A DNA stretch of 64,000 nt from positions 3,921,001 to 3,985,000 of the forward strand of contig JBAGRR010000001.1 of assembly GCA_036924835.1 (NCBI GenBank), given 5' to 3'. The notes beneath the pieces were generated by a model. That model did no database searches and was not told the DNA's origin. It saw only the letters and a program-made list of their open reading frames with translations. Positions 1 to 9,627 of this stretch are shown piece after piece (within the stretch, counting starts at the first letter, position 1; the number at the start of each line of letters is the position of its first letter). The stretch is from Nitrobacteraceae bacterium AZCC 1564 (GTDB lineage: Bacteria; Pseudomonadota; Alphaproteobacteria; Rhizobiales; Xanthobacteraceae). Both the position numbers and the translations under genes were made by a program.

Positions 1-1343
1 CGCGTATCAACGAGGCGGAAGAAATGGCTCCAGTGTGGTGGATCGCTGTTCGCGCCCTCAAGCCCACGTGTCACGGGATGACGTTTTCCGATCTCGCTCA
101 GGCGCGCGGTGAACGCCTTTTCGCTGACACCAGTTGGTTCAGCGGGCAGCACCGAGTCTAGTGGTGTGCGCCAGATGCTGGTCGGTCCCGCATAATCCGG
201 CCCTGCCGAGACAAGCACGGCGCCGCCGTTGCGCACATAGCGCGCGATGTTATCGAAATACGAAATCGGCAGCACACCTTGTCGCGCGTAGCGGTCGAAG
301 ATGATGAGCTGAAATTCGTTGATCTTCTGCTGGAACAGCTCGCGTGTCGGGAATGCGATCAGCGACAGTTCGTTGATCGGCGTGCCGTCCTGTTTCTCCG
401 GTGGACGCAGGATGGTGAAATGTACAAGATCGACGCTGGCATCGGATTTCAGCAGGTTGCGCCAGGTGCGTTCGCCGGAATGAGGTTCTCCGGATACGAG
501 GAGCACACGCAGCTTGTCACGGACACCGTCGATCGACACGACGGCACGATTGTTGACCGGTGTCAGCTCGTTTGCGAGCGGTGATGCTTCGATCTCGACG
601 ATGTTCTGGCCGGCGTGGGGAATCTCGATGTTGACGCTGACCTGTTCGCCGCTGCGCACTGAACGCTCGCTCAACACATCGCCATCGCGCCGCACAGTGA
701 CCCGTGCGCTCTCGCCGGTTACGCCCTGATCATCGAGACGATAGGTAATGGTCTGAGTCTGGCCCACGATCCCAAAGCGGGGTGCGGCCACAATGGCGAT
801 CCGGCGGTCGCGTTCGTTACTGCGGCCGGTCACCAGCGCATGGACCGGTGCATTGAATCCGACGCCGGCGGCATTCGCCGGGATGTCGTGCACGCGCCCG
901 TCGGTAATCAGAAATGCACCTGCGACCCGGTCTGTCGGAACATCCGACAGTGCGGATGTCAGCGCCGAGAACAGTTTTGTGCCATCAGTCTCGCCATCAG
1001 CCTGTCCGGCCTCGACGACACGAACTTCAAGTCCTTTGATCTGCTTGAGTCGATCGACCAGCGCGTCGCGTGCTTCATTGGTTTCTCGCGTCCTGTCGCC
1101 GAAATTCTGGCTTGGACTTCGGTCCACCACGACCGTCGCGACAGAACTGAGCGGCTCGCGTTCTTCTCGCGTGAACGATGGATTGGCCAGCGCCAGCAGG
1201 ATCAACGCCAGCGCCGCAACGCGGATCGCCGCGCCACGCGCACGTGCGAACATCAGCACAGCTGCGATCACGACAATGGCAGCGAGGCCGATCCACAGGA
1301 CAACAGTCGGAACGAGAGGAGCGAACGTGATACCGTATTGCAT
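1..1343 (-). CDS. Large membrane protein of the moxR/DUF58/DUF4159 operon, partial (C-terminus outside window)
   Basis: An open reading frame runs from ATG at 1343 leftward off the window edge, with about 447 codons visible. The N-terminus has two hydrophobic segments (about residues 10-30 and 40-57). A long soluble region follows with VWA-like strands: VATVVVDRSPSQNF near residue 65, GAFLITDGRVHDIP near 140, and RVLLVSGEPHSGERTW near 270. In alphaproteobacteria the gene after the DUF4159 protein usually encodes a large membrane protein with a VWA/glutamine-amidotransferase-like fold of unknown function, and this fits. It begins four bases after the stop of the DUF4159 gene, so it is almost certainly the last visible gene of that operon. 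Substrate and activity cannot be read from the sequence. Confidence 0.8.
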   Translation of the reverse strand, partial: MQYGITFAPLVPTVVLWIGLAAIVVIAAVLMFARARGAAIRVAALALILLALANPSFTREEREPLSSVATVVVDRSPSQNFGDRTRETNEARDALVDRLKQIKGLEVRVVEAGQADGETDGTKLFSALTSALSDVPTDRVAGAFLITDGRVHDIPANAAGVGFNAPVHALVTGRSNERDRRIAIVAAPRFGIVGQTQTITYRLDDQGVTGESARVTVRRDGDVLSERSVRSGEQVSVNIEIPHAGQNIVEIEASPLANELTPVNNRAVVSIDGVRDKLRVLLVSGEPHSGERTWRNLLKSDASVDLVHFTILRPPEKQDGTPINELSLIAFPTRELFQQKINEFQLIIFDRYARQGVLPISYFDNIARYVRNGGAVLVSAGPDYAGPTSIWRTPLDSVLPAEPTGVSEKAFTARLSEIGKRHPVTRGLEGANSDPPHWSHFFRLVDT

Positions 1344-1347
1344 TGGA

Positions 1348-4203
1348 TTATTGCCCCAGCCGTTCGATGAGAGCAGGAGCGTGCACCTGATCGGCCTTGT
1401 AGTTGCCGGTCAGTGTGTACATCACGATGTTGACGCCGGCCCGGAAGGCGAATTCGCGTTGCCGCGGTTCGCCCGGCGTCATCGGCAGCATCGGTTGACC
1501 GTCCGGCTGCATCGCCCATGCACCGGCAAGATCGTTGGAGGTAATGATGATTGGTGAAACGCCGTCGCCACCACGCGCTGGTCGCTCGGAAGAATCTTCG
1601 TCTTCATTGCGCGGTAAAGCCTCGACCCAGGTCTCACCGGATGTGAATCGGCCCGGAAAATCGCGCAGCAAATAAAACGTCTTGGTCAGCACATGCTCGC
1701 GTGGCACCGGCTCAAGCTGTGGGATGTCGAGCGAGGAGAGAATGTTGCGCAGCGTCAGCATGCCCGGCGTCTGGGAATCGCCACTCGGACCTGGGGGAGC
1801 TTCGATGGCATCTCGCGTATCGAACAGCACCGTGCCGCCTTGTTTCATGTAGGCATCGAGCTTGTTGATGGCTTCCTGCGACGGCTTCGGTGCGCCGGAA
1901 ATCACCGGCCAGTAGAGCAGCGGAAAGAATGACAGTTCATCGCGCGCGGGGTCGACGCCGACCGGATCGCCGGCCTCCAGCGCCGTGCGCTGCGCGAGAA
2001 ACAGCGTCAGCCCCGACAGGCCCGCTTTGACAATCGAATCCACATCATTGTTACCGGTGACGACATATGCCAGTCGCGTTTGTGCCGCCGCCTTGATGGC
2101 GAAGTCGTCGCTGGCCGCGCTGTTGGTGGTGGCAGCTTTGGAACTGTCAGCCTTTGGCGCCTGTGCGAAAGAAGACAATGGCGAGCCGATCATCGATGCG
2201 GCCACAATTGCCAAGACGAGCGCGGCCGTCGCCGCGCGTCGCCGCAACACGGCCGCAAGACCACCTCCAAGGATCGCAACAATGATCGCGTCGATCAGGA
2301 ACAGTGCGAGTGCGGTGGAGAGCAGGATGCCACGCAGATCGCGCGGCTCCGCATTGGTATAGGTCGCGCGGCGTGCCTTGAGTGCTGAAGTGTCCAGCAG
2401 TGCAAGCCGGTCTGCCGCCGCCAGCGTGTTCACTGCGAGCGGACCATCTGCCGGTCCATACAGACCGGGAGGATGATCGAGTGTGGCGCGATCGCGGTAG
2501 TCCGCACGCAGCGGCTTAGCACTGGATGGCGGCGGGCCGAACGCGCCGAAGCCGTCGAGCGTACGCAGCGGTGCGACGGTCTCGGCACTCGCATCGGCTG
2601 CAACGCCGGCACCTGTGTTCGCCGTATAACCCGACATGTCGATAATCCGGCGCAGCATTTCGACGAAGGCACCGGACATCGGCAGATCCGACCAGCGCAT
2701 GTCGGCGCTGACGTGGAACAGTGCGACGATGCCTTTGTCCCTGTGCTCGCCTGTTACCAACGGTGTGCCATCCTGTAACGAGGCCCAGGTCCGCGAGGCC
2801 AACGCGGCGCTCGGCTCTGCCAGCACTTGGCGCGTCACGGTCACATCCTTCGGCACCTGCAGCCCTGCAAACGGACCGTCTGCCGCGAACGACGAAAGCG
2901 GTTGCGGCTTCTCCCAGGTGAGGCTGCCGCCAAGGTTGCGATTGCCGCGCCGCAGTTTGACCGGGACGAGATCATCGTCGCCGGCAGCAAGTCGGGGACC
3001 CGCGAAACGCACCAGTACACCGCCTTGCGAAATCCATTTATTGAGGCGGTCATAAATCTCCGGAGAGAGCGTGCCCACGTCCGCGAGCACGATCATCGGC
3101 AGCTTCTGGTCGAGGAACTGTCCGATGGCGACAGCGGGTGCGGCGCGTTCACCAAGCCGCACATCAGCAAATGGGGCCAACGCGCGCGTGAGGTAGAATG
3201 TCGAGGCCAGCAAGGGCTGTGCGGTGTCGCTCGTTGCACCGCTGACAATGCCGACGGCGCGCCGCCGCCAGCGCTTGTCGAGCAACTGTACCGCACCTGC
3301 CGAGCGTTCCCCGGCAATCTCAAGCCGTGTGATGTCGTTGCGCAGTTCCACTGGCAGATCAAAGCTCGCTTCAGTTTCCTGATCCCGGGCGCCGAAAGCG
3401 AAGCGCGCTTCGCCGATCGGCGATCCTTTCTGGTCAAGGGCGCGGACAAGGCCGACGTCGCCACTGCCGCTGGTTGCGCGTAGCACCTTTACGGTCATCT
3501 TCGCGGCGGCATTTTCAGCGGCAGCCAGGGCGTGGGTGGGACGTGTACCGCCCTCGAAAATGGTCAGAGGGCGGTTCTGAATCGTCTTGGAGAGGTTTTC
3601 CACGAACTCGCTGCCGCGGCCGGTATCGACGCCGTCGCTGAGCCAGACGATTTCAGCGTTGCCGGTCTTTTCAAGAAATCGTCCGAGCGCGGCCAACGTC
3701 TCGACGCGCTCGACGGAGTAAGGCTTTGGCGACAACTGACGCAACGCGACGCGGGCCGTGCCTGCAGGCATCAGCGAGAAGTCGCGGGTACTTTCCGAGA
3801 GCGGCACGATGGCGACGGCGCGCCGGTCGGCTTCCGCATTTGCGATCAGTTCATCCGCGGTCTTGATGCGGGCATCCCAGCTTGCGGCCGCGCTCCAGCC
3901 ATCATCGAGCAACATCACCAGCGGTGCGTCCGAGCGCGCGATGCCTTCACTCGGATTCCACACCGGGCCGGCGGCGGCCAAAATCACCAGCGCGGCTGCC
4001 AGCAACCGCAGTGCCGTCAGCCACCATGGCGTGCGCGAAGGGGTTTCTTCCCTTGGCGCAATGTCGAACAGCAGCCGTGTCGGTGGAAAATCGATACGGC
4101 GTGGACGCGGCGGCATCACGCGGAGCAGCCACCACAGCGCCGGCAGGCTCAGCAAGCCGACCAGCAGCCACGGTTCAGCAAAGGAAAGCGGAAGACCCAT
4201 CAT
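1348..4203 (-). CDS. BatA/DUF4159 domain membrane protein
   Basis: A 951-residue protein. The first 80 residues form a BatA-type N-terminal membrane anchor (FAEPWLLVGLLSLPALWWLL, then a second helix near 62-80). A VWA-like region follows (PLVMLLDDGWSAAASW near residue 95, IVWLSDGVDTGRG near 185). A further membrane helix lies near residue 650. The C-terminal 250 residues carry the DUF4159 domain (AYVVTGNNDVDSIVKAGLSGL, then SFFPLLYWPV). DUF4159 domains adopt a glutamine-amidotransferase-like fold without known activity. The start overlaps the stop of the DUF58 gene by four bases (ATGA), indicating translational coupling. With MoxR and DUF58 neighbours it probably belongs to a MoxR-VWA chaperone-like system acting at the membrane; the client is unknown. 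Confidence 0.85.
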   Translation of the reverse strand: MMGLPLSFAEPWLLVGLLSLPALWWLLRVMPPRPRRIDFPPTRLLFDIAPREETPSRTPWWLTALRLLAAALVILAAAGPVWNPSEGIARSDAPLVMLLDDGWSAAASWDARIKTADELIANAEADRRAVAIVPLSESTRDFSLMPAGTARVALRQLSPKPYSVERVETLAALGRFLEKTGNAEIVWLSDGVDTGRGSEFVENLSKTIQNRPLTIFEGGTRPTHALAAAENAAAKMTVKVLRATSGSGDVGLVRALDQKGSPIGEARFAFGARDQETEASFDLPVELRNDITRLEIAGERSAGAVQLLDKRWRRRAVGIVSGATSDTAQPLLASTFYLTRALAPFADVRLGERAAPAVAIGQFLDQKLPMIVLADVGTLSPEIYDRLNKWISQGGVLVRFAGPRLAAGDDDLVPVKLRRGNRNLGGSLTWEKPQPLSSFAADGPFAGLQVPKDVTVTRQVLAEPSAALASRTWASLQDGTPLVTGEHRDKGIVALFHVSADMRWSDLPMSGAFVEMLRRIIDMSGYTANTGAGVAADASAETVAPLRTLDGFGAFGPPPSSAKPLRADYRDRATLDHPPGLYGPADGPLAVNTLAAADRLALLDTSALKARRATYTNAEPRDLRGILLSTALALFLIDAIIVAILGGGLAAVLRRRAATAALVLAIVAASMIGSPLSSFAQAPKADSSKAATTNSAASDDFAIKAAAQTRLAYVVTGNNDVDSIVKAGLSGLTLFLAQRTALEAGDPVGVDPARDELSFFPLLYWPVISGAPKPSQEAINKLDAYMKQGGTVLFDTRDAIEAPPGPSGDSQTPGMLTLRNILSSLDIPQLEPVPREHVLTKTFYLLRDFPGRFTSGETWVEALPRNEDEDSSERPARGGDGVSPIIITSNDLAGAWAMQPDGQPMLPMTPGEPRQREFAFRAGVNIVMYTLTGNYKADQVHAPALIERLGQ

Positions 4204-5141
4204 GCGCTGCGCCCCGCAAGACCCAAGGCCCGCGCGCCGCCCTTGGCGACGGTCATGCCGTTATGAAGGAAGAGAAGCAGTTCTGCGGCTGAACGATCCG
4301 TCGTATGGACCGAGAACAGCCAGCCGAGCTTGTTGGTTTCGTCCCGAATAGCGGCGCGATGTGCGGCAACGCGTGTGGTGTAGTCCCGCGCCCAGGCTTC
4401 GGCGCGGCCCGCCGTGATCATGCCAGCGCCCTCAGGCTCCACGAACTCGATTCGCCCGGAATAGGGGAACGTCTCTTCGGCTGGATCAACGACCTGTAGC
4501 AATGTTCCATGCGCTCCCGCGGCCGAGAGGCCGCCGAGCATGGTGCGGATCTCGTCAATCGGTGACCAGAAATCCGATAGCACCACGACCTCCGCCAGGG
4601 CCGCTGGCACGAACTGCGGCGGCAGGCTGCCGCGTGCGGCGTTGTCGTGCAGGATCGCCTGCGCGATTTTGTCGACGATGTTGCGGCTTGAACTTGGATT
4701 CATCAGGCCAGGAATGCCAACGCGCTCGCCGCCCGACACCAGCAACTCGGCCAGCGCAAATGTCACCACCAGCGCGCGTTCGAGCTTACTGTCCCGCGCG
4801 GTCTTCGAGGCGAACGCCATCGACGGGGAGCGGTCTGGCCACAGCCAGATGGTGTGTGCCGCTTCCCATTCTTGCTCGCGCACATACAAATGATCGTCGC
4901 GCGCGGATCGGCGCCAGTCGACGTTTTGCGAGGCCTCGCCGGAGACGAAGCGGCGGTACTGCCAGAAATTCTCGCCGGTGCCTGCGCGGCGCCGTCCATG
5001 CAGGCCGTGAATGACGTTCGCCGAGATGCGGCGTGCCTCCAGCACAAGACGCGGCAGCGACGCAGCGAGCGAACGGCTCTCGCCGTCCGCGCGCCGGACT
5101 GCCTCGACCTCCTGAAGAGCTGGCTGCATCCGCGTTGCCAT
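4200..5141 (-). CDS. DUF58 domain protein (MoxR partner)
   Basis: A 313-residue cytoplasmic protein. Residues 73-93 hold the DUF58 signature, NVDWRRSARDDHLYVREQEWE in pattern, preceded by the GTGENFWQYRRFVSGE segment. The middle region resembles a VWA fold with a modified metal site (IWLWPDRSPSMAF). DUF58 proteins are regularly encoded next to MoxR AAA ATPases, and the start here overlaps the moxR stop by one base. The family's biochemical role is not settled; it is thought to work with MoxR in assembly or maturation of envelope complexes. Start at 5141 is chosen because of the tight coupling with moxR. Confidence 0.85.
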   Translation of the reverse strand: MATRMQPALQEVEAVRRADGESRSLAASLPRLVLEARRISANVIHGLHGRRRAGTGENFWQYRRFVSGEASQNVDWRRSARDDHLYVREQEWEAAHTIWLWPDRSPSMAFASKTARDSKLERALVVTFALAELLVSGGERVGIPGLMNPSSSRNIVDKIAQAILHDNAARGSLPPQFVPAALAEVVVLSDFWSPIDEIRTMLGGLSAAGAHGTLLQVVDPAEETFPYSGRIEFVEPEGAGMITAGRAEAWARDYTTRVAAHRAAIRDETNKLGWLFSVHTTDRSAAELLLFLHNGMTVAKGGARALGLAGRSA

Positions 5142-6139
5142 CAGCCAATCCGCGTTCTGAGTTGCTTGATGACGCCGGCGACGGTCTGTCCTTCGGCGCG
5201 TGCCGAGAAGGTCAGCGCCATGCGGTGCTTCAGGACGGGTTCGGCGAGATCAAGCACGTCATCGATCGATGGCGCGAGGCGGCCATCGAGCAGAGCCCGA
5301 GCGCGGACGGCGAGCATCAGCGCCTGGCTGGCGCGCGGGCCGGGCCCCCATGCGATGGACTTGGCACTCTCTCCACCTTCTTGGCCGGGACGTGCCGAGC
5401 GCACCAGAGATAGGATCGCCTCGACGACAGAATCTCCGACCGGCAGCCGGCGCACCAGCCGCTGCGCGGTGATCAGGGTTTCTGCCGTCATGGTGGCTTT
5501 GGCCGCCGTTTCTTCGGCTCCGGTGGTTTCAAACAGGATGCGCCGTTCGGCGTCGCGGTCCGGATATTCGACGTCAATCTCCATCAGGAAGCGGTCGAGC
5601 TGGGCTTCGGGCAGAGGATAGGTGCCTTCCTGCTCCAGCGGGTTCTGCGTCGCAAGCACATGGAATGGCTTTGGTAGATCGTGGCGTGCACCGGCCACGG
5701 TGATGTGCTGCTCCTGCATTGCCTGTAGCAGTGCTGACTGAGTACGCGGGCTGGCGCGGTTGATTTCGTCCGCCATCAGCAACTGCGCGAAGACCGGTCC
5801 TGCAATGAAGCGGAACGAGCGCTTGCCGGTGGCACTCTCGTCCAGCACTTCCGCGCCCAGAATGTCGGAAGGCATCAGATCTGGCGTGAACTGCACGCGC
5901 TTGGCATCGAGTCCGAGGGTGACACCCAGCGTTTCGACGAGTTTGGTCTTGGCAAGGCCGGGCACACCGACAAGCAACGCGTGCCCGCCGGATAAGATCG
6001 TGACCAGCGCGTGTTCGACAACACGTTCCTGACCAAAAATGACAGCCGAAATCGCCTCCCGGGCCGCACGGATATTGCCCGCGATCTGCTCTGCGGACCG
6101 TACGATCACGTCTTCGAGTTTTTCAACACTATCTGCCAT
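5141..6139 (-). CDS. MoxR family AAA+ ATPase
   Basis: A 332-residue AAA+ ATPase. The Walker A motif GVPGLAKTK is at residues 58-66 and the Walker B motif MADEINRA at 122-129. The sensor-like ATQNPLEQEGTYPLPEAQLDRF segment, which is strongly conserved in MoxR proteins, follows. MoxR ATPases act as chaperones that help insert cofactors or assemble complexes together with VWA-domain partners. It is the first gene of a four-gene minus-strand operon in which all junctions overlap or are separated by only four bases. The divergent region 6140-6396 should hold its promoter. Confidence 0.92.
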   Translation of the reverse strand: MADSVEKLEDVIVRSAEQIAGNIRAAREAISAVIFGQERVVEHALVTILSGGHALLVGVPGLAKTKLVETLGVTLGLDAKRVQFTPDLMPSDILGAEVLDESATGKRSFRFIAGPVFAQLLMADEINRASPRTQSALLQAMQEQHITVAGARHDLPKPFHVLATQNPLEQEGTYPLPEAQLDRFLMEIDVEYPDRDAERRILFETTGAEETAAKATMTAETLITAQRLVRRLPVGDSVVEAILSLVRSARPGQEGGESAKSIAWGPGPRASQALMLAVRARALLDGRLAPSIDDVLDLAEPVLKHRMALTFSARAEGQTVAGVIKQLRTRIG

Positions 6140-6396
6140 ACTATCACTCCTCGCGTAGACCGCCGTGGCGGATCGCCCGCATTCAGCCGCCCATGCTAAA
6201 CGGGTGCAAAGGCTAAGTATTCTCTTAATGTAGTCGTCACATCAGGCTTTCCCCACCTTAACGGGTAGGGGGCTTGAACTTCATCACGATGTGGCGAGTA
6301 TTCGGGCGAGCTTTCTTGCGAGCGGCTCAATGAATTCTCATCGTTCTGCACTTGCACGATCGTGCCAAATAAGGGCGTCAAAGGTCGGGACAAACA

Positions 6397-7002
6397 ATGG
6401 CGAACCAAGGGCAGAGGGAACCAAATGCGGCCCAGCGTCTTGATGGGCTGACTGACGCTGCGCGTCGTGCTGTGACAAAAGGCTTGCCGCCGGTTCACAT
6501 GTGGAATCCGCCGTTTTGCGGCGATCTGGACATGCGGATAGCGGCTGACGGCACGTGGTTCTACTTGGGCACGCCAATCGGGCGGCCGGCGCTGGTGAAG
6601 TTGTTTTCCACGATCCTCAAGCGAGAGGATGATAAATATTTTCTTGTCACCCCTGTCGAAAAGGTCGGCATCCGTGTCGACGACGCGCCATTTCTTGCGG
6701 TGGAGATGGCGGAAGATGGCGAGGGGAGCGCACGGCAGCTGAGTTTTCGCACCAATGTGGACGAATGGGTGCCATGCGATGGCAATCATCGGTTGCGGTT
6801 CGAGGCGTCGGCCGAGGGTGGATTGACGCCATACCTGCATGTCCGTTCGGACCTATGGGCAAAAGTCACGCGTCCGCTCTATTATGATCTGGTCAACATG
6901 GGCGAGGAACGAGTCGTCGATGGCCGCGAATTGTTTGGCGTCCTGTCTGACGGTGTGTTCTTTTCGATGGCCGACGCGGCGCAGGCGAGGGATGTGGTTT
7001 GA
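6397..7002 (+). CDS. DUF1285 family protein
   Basis: A 201-residue protein with no signal peptide or membrane segment. It matches the DUF1285 pattern: an N-terminal GLPPVHMWNPPFCGDLDMRI segment, followed by DGTWFYLGTPIGRPALVKLFSTILKRE and then YFLVTPVEKVGIRVDDAPF. The function of the family is unknown. It is the first gene of a plus-strand run of four; its TGA stop overlaps the TTG start of the Nudix gene. The shared operon with a CoA pyrophosphatase and the CCA-adding enzyme is common in this bacterial group but gives no firm functional clue. Confidence 0.88.
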   Translation: MANQGQREPNAAQRLDGLTDAARRAVTKGLPPVHMWNPPFCGDLDMRIAADGTWFYLGTPIGRPALVKLFSTILKREDDKYFLVTPVEKVGIRVDDAPFLAVEMAEDGEGSARQLSFRTNVDEWVPCDGNHRLRFEASAEGGLTPYLHVRSDLWAKVTRPLYYDLVNMGEERVVDGRELFGVLSDGVFFSMADAAQARDVV

Positions 7003-7688
7003 CTGATAGTAGTGTGACGGACGCTTCCGCCCGCGCGGCGGCATCCGCCGATATGAGTTCGGGTGAATTTTTTCGCCGGGCACGGGAGCGCCTGACTTTC
7101 GATGTTCCCCCAGGGCTGACCGATGCGAGCATCCTAGCGCCGACCGGCGATTTCGGCACCGACGCCATGTTGCAGATCATCGCGAAAGAGAGGCCCGTTC
7201 GTCCGGCGGCCGTTCTTGTTCCGATTGTGGAGCGTGAGCTTCCGACCGTACTGCTAACCAAGCGCGCCGAGCACCTGAACGAACACGCCGGACAAATCTC
7301 ATTTCCGGGCGGCAAGATCGATCCCGCAGACGCATCACCTCTGGATGCGGCGTTGCGCGAAGCCGACGAGGAAATCGGCCTCAAGCAAACCTTCATCGAC
7401 CCGGTCGGTTACCTTGACGTCTACGCGACAGGATTTGGATTCCGGATTTTACCGACACTTGCGCGGGTTCGGCCGGGGTTCGAATTGACGATCAACCGCG
7501 ACGAAGTCGACGACGTCTTCGAAGTACCGCTGGCATTTCTCATGGATCCTGGCAATCACAGGCTGGGGTACAAGGAATTTCGCGGCATGCAGCGCTCGTT
7601 CTATGAGATGCCGTTCGAGGAGCGCTACATCTGGGGTGCGACGGCCGGGATGCTGCGTGCCCTGTACGAGCGGATGTACCTTGCATGA
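6999..7688 (+). CDS. Nudix hydrolase, CoA pyrophosphatase type
   Basis: A 229-residue Nudix protein starting at a TTG that overlaps the preceding stop. The CoA-pyrophosphatase signature upstream of the box is present (LTKRAEHLNEHAGQISFPGG). The Nudix box follows as GGKIDPADASPLDAALREADEEIGL in pattern, with the catalytic READEE glutamates. Such enzymes cleave CoA to 3',5'-ADP and 4'-phosphopantetheine. The first 50 residues are Ala/Ser-rich and poorly conserved, so the true start could be an internal ATG near residue 19. Translation is coupled to the next gene through an ATGA overlap. Confidence 0.88.
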   Translation: MTDSSVTDASARAAASADMSSGEFFRRARERLTFDVPPGLTDASILAPTGDFGTDAMLQIIAKERPVRPAAVLVPIVERELPTVLLTKRAEHLNEHAGQISFPGGKIDPADASPLDAALREADEEIGLKQTFIDPVGYLDVYATGFGFRILPTLARVRPGFELTINRDEVDDVFEVPLAFLMDPGNHRLGYKEFRGMQRSFYEMPFEERYIWGATAGMLRALYERMYLA

Positions 7689-7948
7689 TCCGTCCCGTTC
7701 TCACCGAGATCGGAATCTTTCTTATTCCCTTTGCAGTTTATGCGATCATTCTGATTGCCAGGCGTCATGGGATTTTCATTAAGACCTCGTGGCCATTGCA
7801 GGTCATCGGCAAGCTGACTTTCGTGGCACTGTTGCTTGTAATCCTGAGTCTGGTGCTGCTGGCGAATTTTTCCGGAGCGCCGCCCGGAACGACTTACACT
7901 CCCGCCCATATGGAGAACGGAAAACTGATTCGGGGATCCGAAAAATGA
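7685..7948 (+). CDS. DUF6111 family small membrane protein
   Basis: An 87-residue protein with two membrane helices (about residues 5-25 and 40-62), ending in a polar tail TYTPAHMENGKLIRGSEK. This layout and the operon position between the Nudix gene and the CCA-adding enzyme match the DUF6111 family of alphaproteobacteria. Function is unknown. Both ends overlap neighbouring genes by four bases (ATGA), so expression must be coupled. Confidence 0.8.
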   Translation: MIRPVLTEIGIFLIPFAVYAIILIARRHGIFIKTSWPLQVIGKLTFVALLLVILSLVLLANFSGAPPGTTYTPAHMENGKLIRGSEK

Positions 7949-9201
7949 GCGCGACGCGCTCGCTGCACAATGCGACCTGGCTGACATCAGGCCCAGTCGC
8001 TCGCGTGCTGGGAATTCTCAATTCCGATGGTGAAGAGGCACGCGTGGTTGGCGGGGCCGTCCGCAACGCATTGCTCGATCTTCCGGTGGGCGAGATCGAT
8101 ATCGCGACCACGGCATTGCCCGAAGAGGTGATCAACCGCGCGAAGCGGGCGCGGATCAAGAGTGTACCCACGGGTCTCGATCACGGGACGGTCACCTTGG
8201 TGATCGAGAACAAGGCGTTCGAAGTGACAACCCTGCGCGAGGATGTCGAAACGTTCGGCCGCAAGGCAAAGGTTGCATTCGGGCGTGACTGGACACGTGA
8301 TGCACTGCGCCGCGATTTCACCATCAATGGCCTGTCCCTGACCGCGGACGGCGTGGTTCACGACGAGGTCGGCGGGTTGGCTGACATCGAGGCGCGGCGC
8401 GTGCGCTTTATTGGTGAGCCCGCACAACGGATCGCCGAAGACTATTTGCGCATCCTGCGCTTCTTCCGGATTCATGCAGCCTACGGCAAAGGCGAGCCAG
8501 ATACGGCAAGCTCCGATGCCTGCATCGCTGGGCGCGGCGGCTTGCGCACTCTTTCTGCCGAACGTATTCGCATGGAGATGTTGAAGCTGGTCGTGGCGCC
8601 TGGCGCGGTACCGGCACTTGTCGCCATGGATAATGCGGGTCTGTTGCGCTTCACCGGCGGCGTAGTTTATCACGGTGTCTTCGCCAAGATGGTCGAAGCC
8701 GAAGTTCAGCTTGGCCTTGAGCCGGATCCGATTCGTCGCCTTGGCGCCTTGGCAGTTGCGGTGACCGAGGATGCTAAGCGTCTGTCACAACGGTTACGTC
8801 TTTCCAATGTCGAAACCAAACGACTTGATTCGATGGGGCATCGCTGGTGGCGGCTCAAGGATATGGATGAGGATACGGCGCGGCGTAGATTCTATCGCAT
8901 CGGCGACGCGGAGCGTTATCGGGATCGCATCATGTTGGCGTGGGCGCGGGCAGGACGTAACGCGACGTCGTCATACTGGCAGAATTTCGTATCGCTCCCG
9001 GATCGCTGGACGCCGCCGGCCTTTCCGCTCAAAGGTGGTGATTTTATTGCCCGTGGCATCGCGGAAGGTCCCGCGCTCGGCCATGTGCTGACGCTGGCGG
9101 AGGATGCCTGGCTCGCGGCGCAATTTCCGATGGATGAAGCGGCGTTAAAGGCCATCGCGGATGAAACTGCCGTGCGCTTCACCCGCGATCATCTGCTCTG
9201 A
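7945..9201 (+). CDS. cca: CCA tRNA nucleotidyltransferase
   Basis: A 418-residue class II nucleotidyltransferase that adds or repairs the 3' CCA of tRNAs. The active-site region reads VVGGAVRNALLDLPVGEIDIATTA, with the two aspartates of the DxD motif (DID in pattern). It is followed by RRDFTINGLSL and the basic RRVRFIGEPAQRIAEDYLRILRFFRIHA segment typical of the family. An upstream in-frame ATG at 7789 lies inside the DUF6111 gene. I prefer ATG at 7945, which gives the usual ATGA overlap and family length. Confidence 0.93.
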   Translation: MSATRSLHNATWLTSGPVARVLGILNSDGEEARVVGGAVRNALLDLPVGEIDIATTALPEEVINRAKRARIKSVPTGLDHGTVTLVIENKAFEVTTLREDVETFGRKAKVAFGRDWTRDALRRDFTINGLSLTADGVVHDEVGGLADIEARRVRFIGEPAQRIAEDYLRILRFFRIHAAYGKGEPDTASSDACIAGRGGLRTLSAERIRMEMLKLVVAPGAVPALVAMDNAGLLRFTGGVVYHGVFAKMVEAEVQLGLEPDPIRRLGALAVAVTEDAKRLSQRLRLSNVETKRLDSMGHRWWRLKDMDEDTARRRFYRIGDAERYRDRIMLAWARAGRNATSSYWQNFVSLPDRWTPPAFPLKGGDFIARGIAEGPALGHVLTLAEDAWLAAQFPMDEAALKAIADETAVRFTRDHLL

Positions 9202-9280
9202 GCGTTCAAAATATGGATAGTTGATGCCTGATCGCAGACCGCTAGCTTATGACGCCGGCCTGCGATTTTAGGAGAAGGCT

Positions 9281-9541
9281 TTAGCCGACTTCGGCCTTGG
9301 CCTTTTCATCCTCGTCGTCTTCGTCGTCCTCAGCATCATCTTCATCGTCATCGTGCTCGTCTTCATCGTCGAGTGGCTCAAAGTGAGCGAGTTCGAGAAC
9401 GACGGACGGAAGCTTCTCGCGAAACAGGTCGCCTTCTTCACCAATCCAGACGCACTCCACGATATCGTCTTTTACCTCCGCAACGGTCAGAGGCTGGCCG
9501 CCTGATTTCAGAACAACGACGTCACCCGCTTTCAGTCCCAT
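9281..9541 (-). CDS. DUF2158 (YodC-like) protein with acidic tail
   Basis: An 86-residue protein. Residues 1-45 match DUF2158 (MGLKAGDVVVLKSGGQPLTV, then VECVWIGEEGDLFREKL), a small beta-barrel-like domain of unknown function. Residues 57-79 are almost only Asp and Glu, with one His, an unusually acidic and probably disordered tail ending in KAKAEVG. It stands alone on the minus strand, with an imperfect hairpin in its upstream region around 9570-9598. Confidence 0.8.
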   Translation of the reverse strand: MGLKAGDVVVLKSGGQPLTVAEVKDDIVECVWIGEEGDLFREKLPSVVLELAHFEPLDDEDEHDDDEDDAEDDEDDEDEKAKAEVG

Positions 9542-9627
9542 GATCTGCTCCGTTTGGTGTGCATGGATTCCCGATGAACGGTTCCATCATTCGGGATCAT
9601 GCGTTGGTAAAAGTGGAATGACGGCAC

